In this document: positions 52,960 through 62,382 of the stretch, piece after piece
How the letters are laid out: each line of letters begins with the position of its first letter
Position numbering within the stretch: the stretch's first letter is position 1
Assembly: GCA_027488835.1 (NCBI GenBank)
Contig: JAIYAW010000007.1
Span: 62,001 to 126,000, forward strand
Length of the DNA stretch: 64,000 nucleotides
Direction: 5' to 3'
Source of the DNA: Bacteroidota bacterium
GTDB taxonomy: Bacteria; Bacteroidota; Bacteroidia; NS11-12g; UBA955
Position numbers and translations under genes: made by a program
The notes under the pieces: model-generated
Seen by the model: the letters and a program-made list of their open reading frames with translations, nothing else
Databases searched by the model: none
What the model was told of the DNA's origin: nothing

Positions 52960-53443
52960 TTGGGTTATCCCGAAAGCCTTCGGGAGGATTAGACAGATTG
53001 GGTTCAGACTTATCAACCGATTGTGCCATTTTAATCTTTTCTTCAACTGCGGCGATTAATTTAATGAAAACTTTGTTGAAGATAGATTCCATTTCCCAGT
53101 AGTCTAATTTTTGGGTACCGGTAAAAATTACTGCGACAGCCAAGGGTAAGTTGGCTTCGATCAATCGGTTTTCGAGTTGGTGTTTGCGATGGCGGTATAC
53201 TTCCCTCAATAATCGCTTGATTCTGTTGCGATCAACGGCCTTTGAGAATTTCTTTTTGGATACACTTACCATACCTTGCAAAAAGACATCTTTTTGAGGC
53301 AGATCGGTAAACATGTAATTGATGCGAATGGGATATTTAGAAACAAAAAAACCGGACTCATAGAGCCCGGCTATAATTTTTCTACTGCATAGTCTTTCAG
53401 TTTTGCTTAAGGTAAACTTTATGGCAGAATCATTACTGCGCAT
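52949..53443 (-). CDS. rnpA: Ribonuclease P protein component
   Basis: 164 residues, longer than the usual 110-130. The RNA-binding signature is DRNRIKRLLREVYRHRKHQ (about 72-90), preceded by FLQGMVSVSKKKFSKAV. The protein assists the RNase P RNA in tRNA 5' maturation. The last about 17 residues (NLSNPPEGFRDNPIRV) are encoded by sequences shared with the intergenic repeats: the AATCTGTCTAAT module, the CCCGAA palindrome and 11 bp of copy C. This tail is therefore an acquired extension. rpmH is 29 bp upstream and almost certainly co-transcribed. Confidence 0.95.
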   Translation of the reverse strand: MRSNDSAIKFTLSKTERLCSRKIIAGLYESGFFVSKYPIRINYMFTDLPQKDVFLQGMVSVSKKKFSKAVDRNRIKRLLREVYRHRKHQLENRLIEANLPLAVAVIFTGTQKLDYWEMESIFNKVFIKLIAAVEEKIKMAQSVDKSEPNLSNPPEGFRDNPIRV

Positions 53444-53472
53444 TACTGTGTCACCTTAATTAATCTGAACGA

Positions 53473-53634
53473 TTAACCTTTACGGCCGCGTTCGTCAGAT
53501 ACAGTTAAACTATGACGTCCACGCTTACGACGTGCAGCCAATACGCGGCGGCCATTAGCAGTTGCCATACGCTCACGGAAACCGTGTCTGTTTTTACGTT
53601 TTCTATTTGATGGTTGATACGTGCGTTTAGTCAT
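53473..53634 (-). CDS. rpmH: Ribosomal protein bL34
   Basis: 53 residues, read directly from the sequence. Starts [20 protein letters not shown] and continues [20 protein letters not shown], the universal L34 signature, with a short extra C-terminal tail ([13 protein letters not shown]) typical of Bacteroidota. Component of the 50S subunit. First gene of rpmH-rnpA; a full promoter lies at 53658-53688. Confidence 0.97.
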   Translation of the reverse strand: MTKRTYQPSNRKRKNRHGFRERMATANGRRVLAARRKRGRHSLTVSDERGRKG

Positions 53635-53657
53635 GATTTTTTAAATTTTTAGGGCTG

Positions 53658-53688
53658 CAAAGATAAGAACTTACTTTTTCTTATGCAA
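53658..53688 (-). promoter_or_regulatory. rpmH-rnpA promoter
   Basis: Minus strand: TTG, 20-bp spacer, TATCTTTG (53658-53665), an excellent consensus match, about 23 nt before the rpmH ATG. Confidence 0.8.
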
Positions 53689-53723
53689 GTGAACCAATAG
53701 AATATTTGTAAATAAAAATGAAT

Positions 53724-53731
53724 TACCTTTG
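53724..53731 (+). promoter_or_regulatory. -7 promoter element of the 53739 gene
   Basis: TACCTTTG, ending 7 nt before the ATG. Confidence 0.5.
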
Positions 53732-53738
53732 AATAAGC

Positions 53739-54218
53739 ATGCAAAAAACCAAAATCATCTATCAAGAAAAATCTTCCATGAAACTTTGGGCCTTCATTTT
53801 AATCCCAATTTTCACCGTGATTATATTGCTCGATGTATTGATTAATAATTCTCCGAAACCATTGATAATTATAGTCCCAATTTTTGTGTTTGCATTGCTG
53901 TATTTTATCAAGTTAGAATGGAAATTTACTGAGTTAGATTTCCACTACCGCTTTTTTCCATTCATTATTAAGGAAAAAATTATTCCCTACTCAGATATTC
54001 AATCTATGTCTGTCCTGAAAATTAATCCCATTATGGAGTTTGGGGGATGGGGCCTCCGAAGAGGAAAGCTTGGCGCAGCATATACAACCGACGGAAATTT
54101 GATTCTTCACATTGAATTAAAATCTGGCAAAAAGCTAAACCTAACCATAAAAAACAAAGCCGAAGCAGAGCGCGCAATTCAAATTCAAGCAACCAATTTA
54201 ACGCCAACAGCGTCTTAA
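53739..54218 (+). CDS. Small membrane protein with PH-like domain
   Basis: 159 residues. Two adjacent membrane helices (about 16-34 and 41-58) are followed by a cytoplasmic beta-rich domain (about 62-155) with EKIIPYSDIQSMSVLK and the conserved-looking FGGWGLRR loop, a pattern known from bacterial PH-like membrane proteins. Function not assigned. Divergent from rpmH and not in an operon. Confidence 0.7.
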   Translation: MQKTKIIYQEKSSMKLWAFILIPIFTVIILLDVLINNSPKPLIIIVPIFVFALLYFIKLEWKFTELDFHYRFFPFIIKEKIIPYSDIQSMSVLKINPIMEFGGWGLRRGKLGAAYTTDGNLILHIELKSGKKLNLTIKNKAEAERAIQIQATNLTPTAS

Positions 54219-54310
54219 TTCAGTATCGATAACAATCCAAATAGTTTGTTATCCATTATATTCGTAAAATATTTAGTCCCTCAAAAATTTCAATAACCAA
54301 ATTCAACATT

Positions 54311-56731
54311 GTGAATATTTACAAATCATTAAAAATAAACTTATTGGTTTTATTGTTAATGTTATTGCATGTTGATTTTATTCAGGCTCAAAACAAAGGA
54401 TTTAAAATTAGTTATAATGCAACAAGGCAAGGTGATAGTTGTTTTCAACTTACAAAATCTACCGGTTGGCAAAATGGTTCAGTTTGGTCACAAACCAGAA
54501 TTAATCTTTCTAATGATTTTAAAATCTACGCCAAATTAAACTTTGGAAACCAGAGCAGTGGTGCAGACGGAATTGCATTCGTGATTCAATATTTGGGATC
54601 AAATTTAGGGTCCGCAGGCGGTGGAATTGGATTCGGAGGCATTTCTCCATCTCTTGGAATTGAATTTGATACTTACCAAAATCCTTTTGACCCCAGTTAT
54701 GATCACATAGCACTTATTGAAGATGGAAACTCAGACCACCAAGCTAGCCCTGCTAATACGTTACAAGGCCCTCAAATACCACTAAAAACTAATGGAGCAA
54801 CTGTTAAAGATGGAAAATATTACCCTGTTTCCATTATTTGGAATTCAACAACAAAAACAATCACTTGCGAATTTAACGGAGTACAGAAAATTAACAAGGT
54901 CGTTAATTTGACCAAAGATATTTTTAAAGATTCTCAATATGTGTATTGGGGATTCACCTCCTCAACTGGTGGACTCAATAACAACCATTATGTGTGTATT
55001 GATTCATTCACAGTTTTTTATGAGGGGGATTGCAACATTGCTTACAAAAAGCAAATCACCCCATTTTATGTTTGCAAACCCATGAGCGATACAATCCAAA
55101 TAAAATACAATAAAATCCCCAATATTGCCTATAAAATCAAATGGTCAACAGGTGATACCACAGAGAAAATAATTAAAAAGATAGATTATAACAATACAAA
55201 ATTTAAAGTTTCTTTAACCAATAAATTTGGCACTTGCGTTGATTCAGTGAAATTTAATATCATCAATCCACAGTTGTTAATTGATACTGTGGTGAATACT
55301 GAATGTACCACCAACATTAAAAAATTCACGGTTCCTGGAAATTGGCGTTACGTAACTTGGAATGACAATAGCGCTTTGACCACAAGAGATTTGACTACTG
55401 AAGGTAAATATTGGGTTGAAGCTACAGATAAATTAAACTGCAAAGCAAGAGATACGTTTGATTATGTAATCAAACCCGATGTACTGAAAATTGCACAAAC
55501 ATCATTCACGAATCCATCCTGCAAAAACAAAGCGGATGGAAATGCAAGTATTTTAAATACGAATAGAATTTCGAGTGTCTTGTTGAGTTATTCATGGAGT
55601 CCTACCAATCAGAAAAATGCCACTGCAACCAACTTATTCAAAGGCGATTATACCTGTTTGGTAACTGATCCAAAGGGGTGCACCGATAGTGCTAAGTTTA
55701 CACTTTCAGAACCTTTGGGCTTTTCAATATCCCTCAAAACAAAAAAAGACATTCCCTGCAATGGGTTAGGCAACGGAATGTTAGAAATAACAACTCAAAA
55801 TGGAATAAAACCATTCCAATTTTCATTGAATAACGGAGCAAAACAAACAGCTACCCTATTTGATAATTTGGTAAAGGGACAGTATGTAATAATCGCCAAC
55901 GATTCAGCAAACTGTTTGGACACCATTATTACCCAAATACAAGAACCTGATTCGTTAAAGGTAAGTATTACATCATTTCAAGGTGATTGCTTTGGCGATT
56001 CAAAAGGCAAAATAGTTGCCGTTGGAACAGGGGGTATTTCTCCTTACGTTTGGCAACCCAATCCATCAACAAAATTGAACTTTACAATTGATACTGCATA
56101 CGCCGAAAAAATTGAAATCCTTAATTTGCCATCGAATACTTACACGGTTAAATTAACAGACAAAAATGGATGCAGCACCCAGGTAAATCAATTTATTTCG
56201 CCCAAAGAAAATATTCAAATCTCCATTGACACATCCATTAAGTTCAATGTTGCAGAGAAAACAAAACTGAGTGCAATCATAACACCGAAAGGAAATTACA
56301 GTTACAATTGGAGTCCAGAAAAAATATTCGGAACCCAAATAAATGATTCTACACCCATCATCAAACTTTACGACAAAGCCTACATTGCACTTACCGTGCT
56401 AAATGAAAATTTTTGTAGAAAAAGCATAAACTTTGAAATTCCAGTAAAAATTCCACCCATTTATTTTTGGTTTCCCACAGCGTTTTCACCCGATGACAAT
56501 AGTTTGAACGATGGTTACGGACCCATAGGCAATTTTGATTGGGCAGATTTTCAAATCTATAACCGTTGGGGAGAAAAACTATTTCAATCTACACCAACTT
56601 TGCAAACGTGGGATGGCAATTACAATGGGAAACCTTGTGCTGAAGGCGTTTACATCATTACCGCCAGGTTAAAATACGATCGTTTCGAACAAAAACGAGA
56701 CGGCAGAACTAGCTTTACCCTGATTCGTTAA
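54311..56731 (+). CDS. L-type lectin adhesin with gliding-motility C-terminal (T9SS type B) domain
   Basis: 806 residues, GTG start. Signal peptide to about residue 26; an L-type lectin domain (about 30-240) with GADGIAFVIQ and LGIEFDTYQNPFDPSYDHIA, the metal and sugar-binding edge; then several SprB-like or Ig-like repeats (NPSCKNKADGNASIL, CFGDSKGKIVAVGTGGISPY); and the CHU_C domain (about 718-806) starting FPTAFSPDDNSLNDGYG with FQIYNRWGEKLFQS. The last domain directs export by T9SS and surface attachment. Likely role: binding carbohydrates on cells or particles. Confidence 0.88.
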   Translation: MNIYKSLKINLLVLLLMLLHVDFIQAQNKGFKISYNATRQGDSCFQLTKSTGWQNGSVWSQTRINLSNDFKIYAKLNFGNQSSGADGIAFVIQYLGSNLGSAGGGIGFGGISPSLGIEFDTYQNPFDPSYDHIALIEDGNSDHQASPANTLQGPQIPLKTNGATVKDGKYYPVSIIWNSTTKTITCEFNGVQKINKVVNLTKDIFKDSQYVYWGFTSSTGGLNNNHYVCIDSFTVFYEGDCNIAYKKQITPFYVCKPMSDTIQIKYNKIPNIAYKIKWSTGDTTEKIIKKIDYNNTKFKVSLTNKFGTCVDSVKFNIINPQLLIDTVVNTECTTNIKKFTVPGNWRYVTWNDNSALTTRDLTTEGKYWVEATDKLNCKARDTFDYVIKPDVLKIAQTSFTNPSCKNKADGNASILNTNRISSVLLSYSWSPTNQKNATATNLFKGDYTCLVTDPKGCTDSAKFTLSEPLGFSISLKTKKDIPCNGLGNGMLEITTQNGIKPFQFSLNNGAKQTATLFDNLVKGQYVIIANDSANCLDTIITQIQEPDSLKVSITSFQGDCFGDSKGKIVAVGTGGISPYVWQPNPSTKLNFTIDTAYAEKIEILNLPSNTYTVKLTDKNGCSTQVNQFISPKENIQISIDTSIKFNVAEKTKLSAIITPKGNYSYNWSPEKIFGTQINDSTPIIKLYDKAYIALTVLNENFCRKSINFEIPVKIPPIYFWFPTAFSPDDNSLNDGYGPIGNFDWADFQIYNRWGEKLFQSTPTLQTWDGNYNGKPCAEGVYIITARLKYDRFEQKRDGRTSFTLIR

Positions 56732-56782
56732 AAGTTGCAATTTCTGCAAATCTTTCAACCCCCTATTCTGAAACTTTTGCCG

Positions 56783-56790
56783 TATTTTTG
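56783..56790 (+). promoter_or_regulatory. -7 promoter element of metG
   Basis: TATTTTTG, ending 5 nt before the ATG; leaderless transcript predicted. No T-box or SAM leader fits in this space. Confidence 0.6.
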
Positions 56791-56795
56791 CAGTA

Positions 56796-58856
56796 ATGTC
56801 GAAAATTACCATTACCGCGGCTCTTCCTTATGCAAATGGACCTGTTCATATTGGTCACTTAGCTGGTGTTTATATTCCTGCTGATATTTATGCACGCTTT
56901 ACCCGCCTTTTAGGGAAAGAAGTGCTATTTATATGCGGTAGCGATGAACATGGCGTTCCAATTACGCTTCGTGCTAAAAAAGAAGGCGTTACCCCGCAAG
57001 ATATTGTTGATAGATACAACAAAATTATTGGCGACTCTTTCCGCGACCTTGGTATTTCTTTCGATATTTATTCAAGAACATCGAACAAAACACACCACGA
57101 TTTAGCACAAGATTTTTTCAAAAATCTATACGATAAAAAGGCGTTCAGAGAAATCTCCTCTGAACAATATTTCGACGAGCAAGCACAACAGTTTCTTGCC
57201 GATAGATACATCACAGGAACTTGTCCTAAGTGCAGCAACGAAAACGCCTACGGCGATCAGTGCGAAAAATGTGGTTCTACCCTAAGTCCCTCAGAATTAA
57301 TCAATCCTAAATCGGCATTGAGTGGATCCGTTCCCGTTTTGAAAGAAACAAAGAATTGGTATTTGCCATTGGATGAAATTCAAAAAGACTTTTTAAACGA
57401 CTATATCAACAACAATACCCATTGGAAATCTAATGTTGCGGGACAATGCAAAAGTTGGTTAAACGATGGATTGAGAGAACGTGCAATGACGCGCGACTTG
57501 GACTGGGGAATTCCAGTTCCCGTTGAAGGTGCAGACGGCAAGGTCCTCTACGTTTGGTTTGAAGCCCCTATTGGTTATATTTCTGCAACCAAAGAATTGC
57601 GCCCTGATGATTGGGAACAATGGTGGACAGGCGACACCCGTTTGGTGCATTTTATAGGCAAAGACAATATTGTTTTTCACTGTATTATTTTCCCAGCTAT
57701 GCTGCATTTACGAGGCGATGGCTATGTGGTTCCTACCGATGTTCCTGCCAATGAATTTTTGAATTTGGAGGGACAAAAAATTAGCACTTCACGCAACTGG
57801 GCAGTTTGGCTCAATGAATATTTGGTTGATTTGCCTAACAAACAAGATGAACTTAGGTATGTGTTAACTTCAATTGCCCCTGAAACCAAAGACAGTGAAT
57901 TTACTTGGAAAGATTACCAAACCCGCGTAAACAGCGAATTGGTAGGCATTTATGGAAATTTCGCAAACCGTGTTTTGGTGCTCATGAACAAGTTTTATAA
58001 CGGTGCAATACCAGCAAAAAATCACAACTTCGATACAACTGAACTTTGTAATACATACATTGCTCCAATTGCAAAATTGATTGCTGATTATAAATTTAGA
58101 GATGCGCAATTCGGATTGATGGAATTGGCAAGATTTGGAAACAAATATTTGGCAGAACAAGAACCTTGGAAACTAATCAAAACTGATGAAGCGGCGGCGG
58201 CTTCGGTATTGCAATTTGCAAGTGAAATTCTTTTAAATTTGGCTGTATTGTCAGAAGTTTTCTTACCAAACACCTCTCAAAATCTTTTAAATCAATTGAA
58301 TATGCAAATTTCAAGCGAGGAAAAGAAAGCATTTTGGGAAGGTAAAACATGGCTCGAAATTCCTGATAATCATACCATTGGAGAAGTGTCGTTGTTGTTC
58401 CAAAAAATTGAAGACGATGTGATTGAAGCTCAAATGAACAAACTCCAACAATCTTTGGTTGACAATTTGGCATCTGCAGCTCCTGTTGCAACTTCTGCTC
58501 CACAAGTGGAAAATCTTGCTGAACCGAAAGCTGAAATTCAGTACGATGACTTTGCAAAGCTAGATTTGCGTGTTGCAAGAGTGCTAACCTGCGAAAAAGT
58601 TGAAAAAGCCGATAAACTATTGAAGTTAACATTGGAAGTGGGTTCAGAAACCAGAACTGTGGTATCTGGTATTGCATTACACTTTACCCCTGAAGAAGTT
58701 ATTGGCAAATCGGTATTGTATTTGGCTAATTTGGCTCCCCGCAAAATGAGGGGCATCGAAAGCCAAGGCATGATATTGATGGCTGAAAATACCGATGGAA
58801 AACTTTACTTTATGCAACCTTCTGCCAACATCGACAGCGGCAGCGGAGTTAGCTAA
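56796..58856 (+). CDS. metG: Methionyl-tRNA synthetase
   Basis: 686 residues. Class I HIGH motif ([14 protein letters not shown], 18-21), a zinc knuckle pair ([18 protein letters not shown], about 142-160), the KMSKS loop as KISTS (about 327-331), an anticodon-binding helical domain, and a C-terminal tRNA-binding OB domain ([20 protein letters not shown], about 582-686) used for dimerisation. It charges tRNA-Met for initiation and elongation. Its stop is 8 bp from the stop of the convergent DUF4175 gene. Confidence 0.97.
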   Translation: MSKITITAALPYANGPVHIGHLAGVYIPADIYARFTRLLGKEVLFICGSDEHGVPITLRAKKEGVTPQDIVDRYNKIIGDSFRDLGISFDIYSRTSNKTHHDLAQDFFKNLYDKKAFREISSEQYFDEQAQQFLADRYITGTCPKCSNENAYGDQCEKCGSTLSPSELINPKSALSGSVPVLKETKNWYLPLDEIQKDFLNDYINNNTHWKSNVAGQCKSWLNDGLRERAMTRDLDWGIPVPVEGADGKVLYVWFEAPIGYISATKELRPDDWEQWWTGDTRLVHFIGKDNIVFHCIIFPAMLHLRGDGYVVPTDVPANEFLNLEGQKISTSRNWAVWLNEYLVDLPNKQDELRYVLTSIAPETKDSEFTWKDYQTRVNSELVGIYGNFANRVLVLMNKFYNGAIPAKNHNFDTTELCNTYIAPIAKLIADYKFRDAQFGLMELARFGNKYLAEQEPWKLIKTDEAAAASVLQFASEILLNLAVLSEVFLPNTSQNLLNQLNMQISSEEKKAFWEGKTWLEIPDNHTIGEVSLLFQKIEDDVIEAQMNKLQQSLVDNLASAAPVATSAPQVENLAEPKAEIQYDDFAKLDLRVARVLTCEKVEKADKLLKLTLEVGSETRTVVSGIALHFTPEEVIGKSVLYLANLAPRKMRGIESQGMILMAENTDGKLYFMQPSANIDSGSGVS

Positions 58857-58864
58857 AAAATGAA

Positions 58865-61800
58865 TTAACGAATATCGCGAAGATATTCATTCACCTTCTC
58901 TTTGTAGTAAGGATTTAAGTTTGCAGGCGTTCTCTGCAGGGCTTCTTTTTCCTGAATTTTCTTTTTGTTTTGCTCAATGATATCCATTGGAACTGAAGTT
59001 GGCAATTGTTCGCCTTTATTGGCTTTGCGCTGCTCTTCGTCGCCTTGCTTCATTTGGGCTTTTTCATGTTCCAACAAACGCGTTAATATTTCTTTGTTAC
59101 GTTGAACCATTTTAAGCTCCAGCTTCCCATTCACAATATCTTTTTCTTGCTGCTCCATCATTTTCTCAGCTTCTGCCAATTTTTGTGCATCGCCTGAGTT
59201 TCCTTCTTTTAGTGCAGCTTTTTTCAATTCGGCAATTTGTCTGCGCAATGCCTCTTGCATTAATGCCATTTGAGCCAATTCTTTGCTTAATTCTCTTCCA
59301 CCCTCTCCATTTAACTCACCTTCTTTCCCATTGGGTTTGTTGCCATTTTGAGGTTCGCCGATATTTCCTTTGGCGTCTTTGCCCTTTCCGCTTGGATCAC
59401 CTTTTTTCTCGCCGGTGCTGCCGCTTTTTTGTCCTTCGGCCTGCATTTTTTGCAGCATCTCACCGAGTTCTTTTTGCGCTTCAGATAATTTCCCTCCTTT
59501 TTTTGGCTTTCCTTTACCACTCTTGCCAGAACTATTGGGGTTGTTACAACTTTTATTACTTTTAGACGATTTGCTTTCTTTCGACATTTTTTGATTCATG
59601 TCTTTTAAACTTTCCATCAACATCACCGCCAAATTGTTAAATCCTGTCATGATGTATTGTTCATTCATGGCCGACTTTTGTATTTGTCTCACTTTCAAGT
59701 TATCGAGCGCCAACTGCATATTATCGTTGATGCGGCTAATTTCCTTAGTAACCAAATTAGAAACCATGGGTTGGCGTTTTGCCAAGGTCATCAGGCTGTC
59801 TTCAAGGGTTTTTGAAATTTCCTTTAAATTAATTTGTTCTTTATTGAGAGACAATATTCGCGGATTATCTTCTTTCAGCGTTTTTAATTCGGTAAATACT
59901 TTTTCTTGACGGTGAGAAATATCAATTAGGTTTTCAAGCAAAGCACGAATGGCATCGTGGTCTTCAGAAATCCTTTTCTTCTCTTCCTCTTTCAAACTCT
60001 CTTCCATTTTTTGGGCAGCTTCGCGCATTTTCTGGGCCGCAGACTTTTCCTTTTGTGCGGCATCTTTCTGCTTGCCTTTTTGAAGATCGTTCTTTGCGTC
60101 TTGCGATTGTTTCTGGGCTTCTTGTTGCTCTTTTGCCCCCATGTCGAGCTTCATTGGCGATTCGAGCGATTTGTTTTGTTTGTCAATTTGCTCTGCTTGC
60201 TTTTGAAGATCTTCCAATTTTTTATTTTGAGCGTCAAGTTCTTTGTTTATTTCTTGCTTTTGGCTTTCATTGCCCTTTTCTAATTTTTCAGTTTTTTGCG
60301 CCAATTCATCTTCCTTTTTGGCCCAATCTTCCATTTGCTTGGCTTGGTCTTTGATAGACTCTTCCAACTGCAATTCTTTTAACTGCTCCATCAACTTCTC
60401 CATTTCTTTTGCATTTTCTTTTTGGAGTTTATCAATAGATTTCATCTTGTTTTCCAATTGCTCTTTGGGAGAATTTTTCTCTAATAGGTCTTTCAGTTGT
60501 TCTAACAATTTCTGTAATTCAGGATTTTGCAATTGCTTCAATTGTTGCTCTATATTTTCTCTACGCTTTTCTAATTCTTTGTCATTCAACTTCAACTCTT
60601 TCTGTTCACGGTCAATCTTCTTTTGTTGTTCATAAATTTTCCGCATTTCCTTGATTTGTTGTTCTTGCTTTTCTATCCAAGTTTGGATTTTCGATTGATT
60701 ATCGAAGTTCATTCTAGATTGTTTCAAAAACTCTTCTTGCAAACGTTTTGACTCATCGAGCAACTTTTTGGTAGATTGCTGACTTTGTTTCATTTTATCT
60801 TGCAAGTTTTGTTTATTTTTCATGGTTTCTTGGCGAAACGCATCTACTGATTTGCGATTTATTCTTTGAACGGCGGTTTTTCCAATTTTAGAACCGTGAA
60901 TGGCATCATTGTCGCTGGCTTGGAAAAAATACTCCAATACTTCATTCGGTTTAACGCCCAATAGTTCTGTATTTACGGAGTGAATAAGCTCCACATTTTT
61001 ACCTGCTTCTGTAATTAATGGAACCGAGCGCCATGTTGATTTTTGGTCGTTTTCATTTGCCAAAATGCGATAATTGAATTGTGCTTGGGTAATTCCATAA
61101 TCGTCGGTTGCAACACCACCAAAATACCAGATGTTTTCATAATTGCTATCTTGGTAAGTTTCTACATTTAAATCGGGGAGTGCATCTGGAATTGGATCTA
61201 TTGTGGTTTGAAAAGTATCTTTCAATGCCAGAACAGTTCCTTTTAATATGGCTTTAACTCTTTCAAATTGGTTTGCCGTTGTTTGAAACTGAATTTGTTT
61301 TGCAGAAATCGCAAATTTTCTCCAACTTTTGTTTTGCAGAAAGTACAATTCTTTTGCGTCGGCCACATCGATGGTCCAACTTAATTTACTTCCCTCAGGA
61401 ACCTTCACCACATCATACGCACTTAATGATTCCGATGGCAATTGCGTATAAGATGGATAACTTACAGCGAGTGAAACATTTTTCCATTTAGGCAATTTAT
61501 TCACCTGAATTTGATAATCTACGCTTTCAAATCCCCCGCATTCAAATGAGAAATTCTCTGAATTTTTAATGTTGCTTAGTTGGTACGAATAAATGTTATT
61601 CCCATCATATTTCATGATGATTTTCTGATCATTCAAAAGCAATTTGGCCAATGTAGGTATTTGATTTCCTGTAAGTTTTAATTTTATTTCTAGGGATTCA
61701 TTTTCGGCAATACTCAGTTGATTGTTGAGTAATACGAAATTAAACGGTGCTTTTTTAACAAACTTCTGGGAAAAGTTCCACCAGCGATAGCTGGCTGCCG

Positions 61801-62332
61801 ACATTTTCGGAGCTTCGTATATCCCCCAAAATAAAAGAGCCAGTATTAATGCGCCGAAACACATCGTTTGTTTTTTAAACTTTTGCCAATCTAGTGCCAA
61901 TGAAAAAGAAAACGGCATGAGCTTGGCTGTTTTTTGTTCAATGCCTTTGAGCAGCAAAGGATTATTTTCGGTTGAACTCATTTCTTGCAGTTGTAGCAAG
62001 TTCAAAAGTTGATCTTGAATTTCTAAGAAATGTTCACCAATTATTTTTGCAGCATCTTCGTTTGACAATCGTTTACCAAAACCCAAATATTTCACCAAAG
62101 GCCTAATGCTTTGTGTAAAAACCAAAGCAGCGAAAGCACCCCACCAACCAACAAAAATCAATGTCCGTGGTGTTTTGTCTAGCCAAAAGTAATATTCCGT
62201 GTAATTAATTACATAAAAAATGACGGTTAATTGAAGCAATGTAGCAAGACTGCCAAAAATCAATTTTTGCAAATAGTATTTCCGAATAAATTCGGATAAT
62301 TTTTGCTTGATATGATTTTCTTGTGCTGGCAT
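58865..62332 (-). CDS. Large DUF4175 coiled-coil membrane protein
   Basis: 1155 residues. Three membrane helices (about 27-47, 55-75 and 155-172), a beta-rich extracytoplasmic region with repeated strands (about 190-490), then a very long coiled coil rich in Gln, Lys and Glu (about 495-860), a Gly/Lys low-complexity segment (about 925-1015, SGKSGKGKPKKGG) and a final helical part. This is the architecture of DUF4175, restricted mostly to Bacteroidota and of unknown function. A TATTTTTG element precedes it. It lies 50 bp after the methyltransferase gene. Confidence 0.85.
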   Translation of the reverse strand: MPAQENHIKQKLSEFIRKYYLQKLIFGSLATLLQLTVIFYVINYTEYYFWLDKTPRTLIFVGWWGAFAALVFTQSIRPLVKYLGFGKRLSNEDAAKIIGEHFLEIQDQLLNLLQLQEMSSTENNPLLLKGIEQKTAKLMPFSFSLALDWQKFKKQTMCFGALILALLFWGIYEAPKMSAASYRWWNFSQKFVKKAPFNFVLLNNQLSIAENESLEIKLKLTGNQIPTLAKLLLNDQKIIMKYDGNNIYSYQLSNIKNSENFSFECGGFESVDYQIQVNKLPKWKNVSLAVSYPSYTQLPSESLSAYDVVKVPEGSKLSWTIDVADAKELYFLQNKSWRKFAISAKQIQFQTTANQFERVKAILKGTVLALKDTFQTTIDPIPDALPDLNVETYQDSNYENIWYFGGVATDDYGITQAQFNYRILANENDQKSTWRSVPLITEAGKNVELIHSVNTELLGVKPNEVLEYFFQASDNDAIHGSKIGKTAVQRINRKSVDAFRQETMKNKQNLQDKMKQSQQSTKKLLDESKRLQEEFLKQSRMNFDNQSKIQTWIEKQEQQIKEMRKIYEQQKKIDREQKELKLNDKELEKRRENIEQQLKQLQNPELQKLLEQLKDLLEKNSPKEQLENKMKSIDKLQKENAKEMEKLMEQLKELQLEESIKDQAKQMEDWAKKEDELAQKTEKLEKGNESQKQEINKELDAQNKKLEDLQKQAEQIDKQNKSLESPMKLDMGAKEQQEAQKQSQDAKNDLQKGKQKDAAQKEKSAAQKMREAAQKMEESLKEEEKKRISEDHDAIRALLENLIDISHRQEKVFTELKTLKEDNPRILSLNKEQINLKEISKTLEDSLMTLAKRQPMVSNLVTKEISRINDNMQLALDNLKVRQIQKSAMNEQYIMTGFNNLAVMLMESLKDMNQKMSKESKSSKSNKSCNNPNSSGKSGKGKPKKGGKLSEAQKELGEMLQKMQAEGQKSGSTGEKKGDPSGKGKDAKGNIGEPQNGNKPNGKEGELNGEGGRELSKELAQMALMQEALRRQIAELKKAALKEGNSGDAQKLAEAEKMMEQQEKDIVNGKLELKMVQRNKEILTRLLEHEKAQMKQGDEEQRKANKGEQLPTSVPMDIIEQNKKKIQEKEALQRTPANLNPYYKEKVNEYLRDIR

Positions 62333-62349
62333 TCAATTTCTATTATTTA

Positions 62350-62357
62350 CAAAAATA
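62350..62357 (-). promoter_or_regulatory. -7 promoter element of the DUF4175 gene
   Basis: Minus strand reads TATTTTTG, 17 nt before the ATG at 62332. Confidence 0.5.
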
Positions 62358-62382
62358 TAAAATTTTACTTAAGTGAAATTGA

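Noticed and set aside
50832-53738. Insertion sequence in the repeat zone
   Set aside because: No transposase frame, no terminal inverted repeats around a coding unit; the intergenic sequence is explained by the repeats, promoters and terminators.
52208-53740. Replication origin near rpmH-rnpA
   Set aside because: The gene order resembles origin regions of other phyla, but no dnaA, no gidA/mnmE and no cluster of TTATnCACA boxes is seen.
56732-56795. SAM or T-box type leader upstream of metG
   Set aside because: Only 64 bp separate metG from the preceding gene and the -7 element ends 5 nt before the ATG.
58177-58677. 166-codon open frame antisense to metG
   Set aside because: Lies wholly within metG, has no family resemblance and mirrors the metG codon pattern; a shadow frame.
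59185-60635. Several long open frames opposite the DUF4175 coiled coil
   Set aside because: Low-complexity Lys/Glu/Gln codons on the sense strand yield Phe/Leu/Ser-rich frames on the other strand; no start or promoter evidence.
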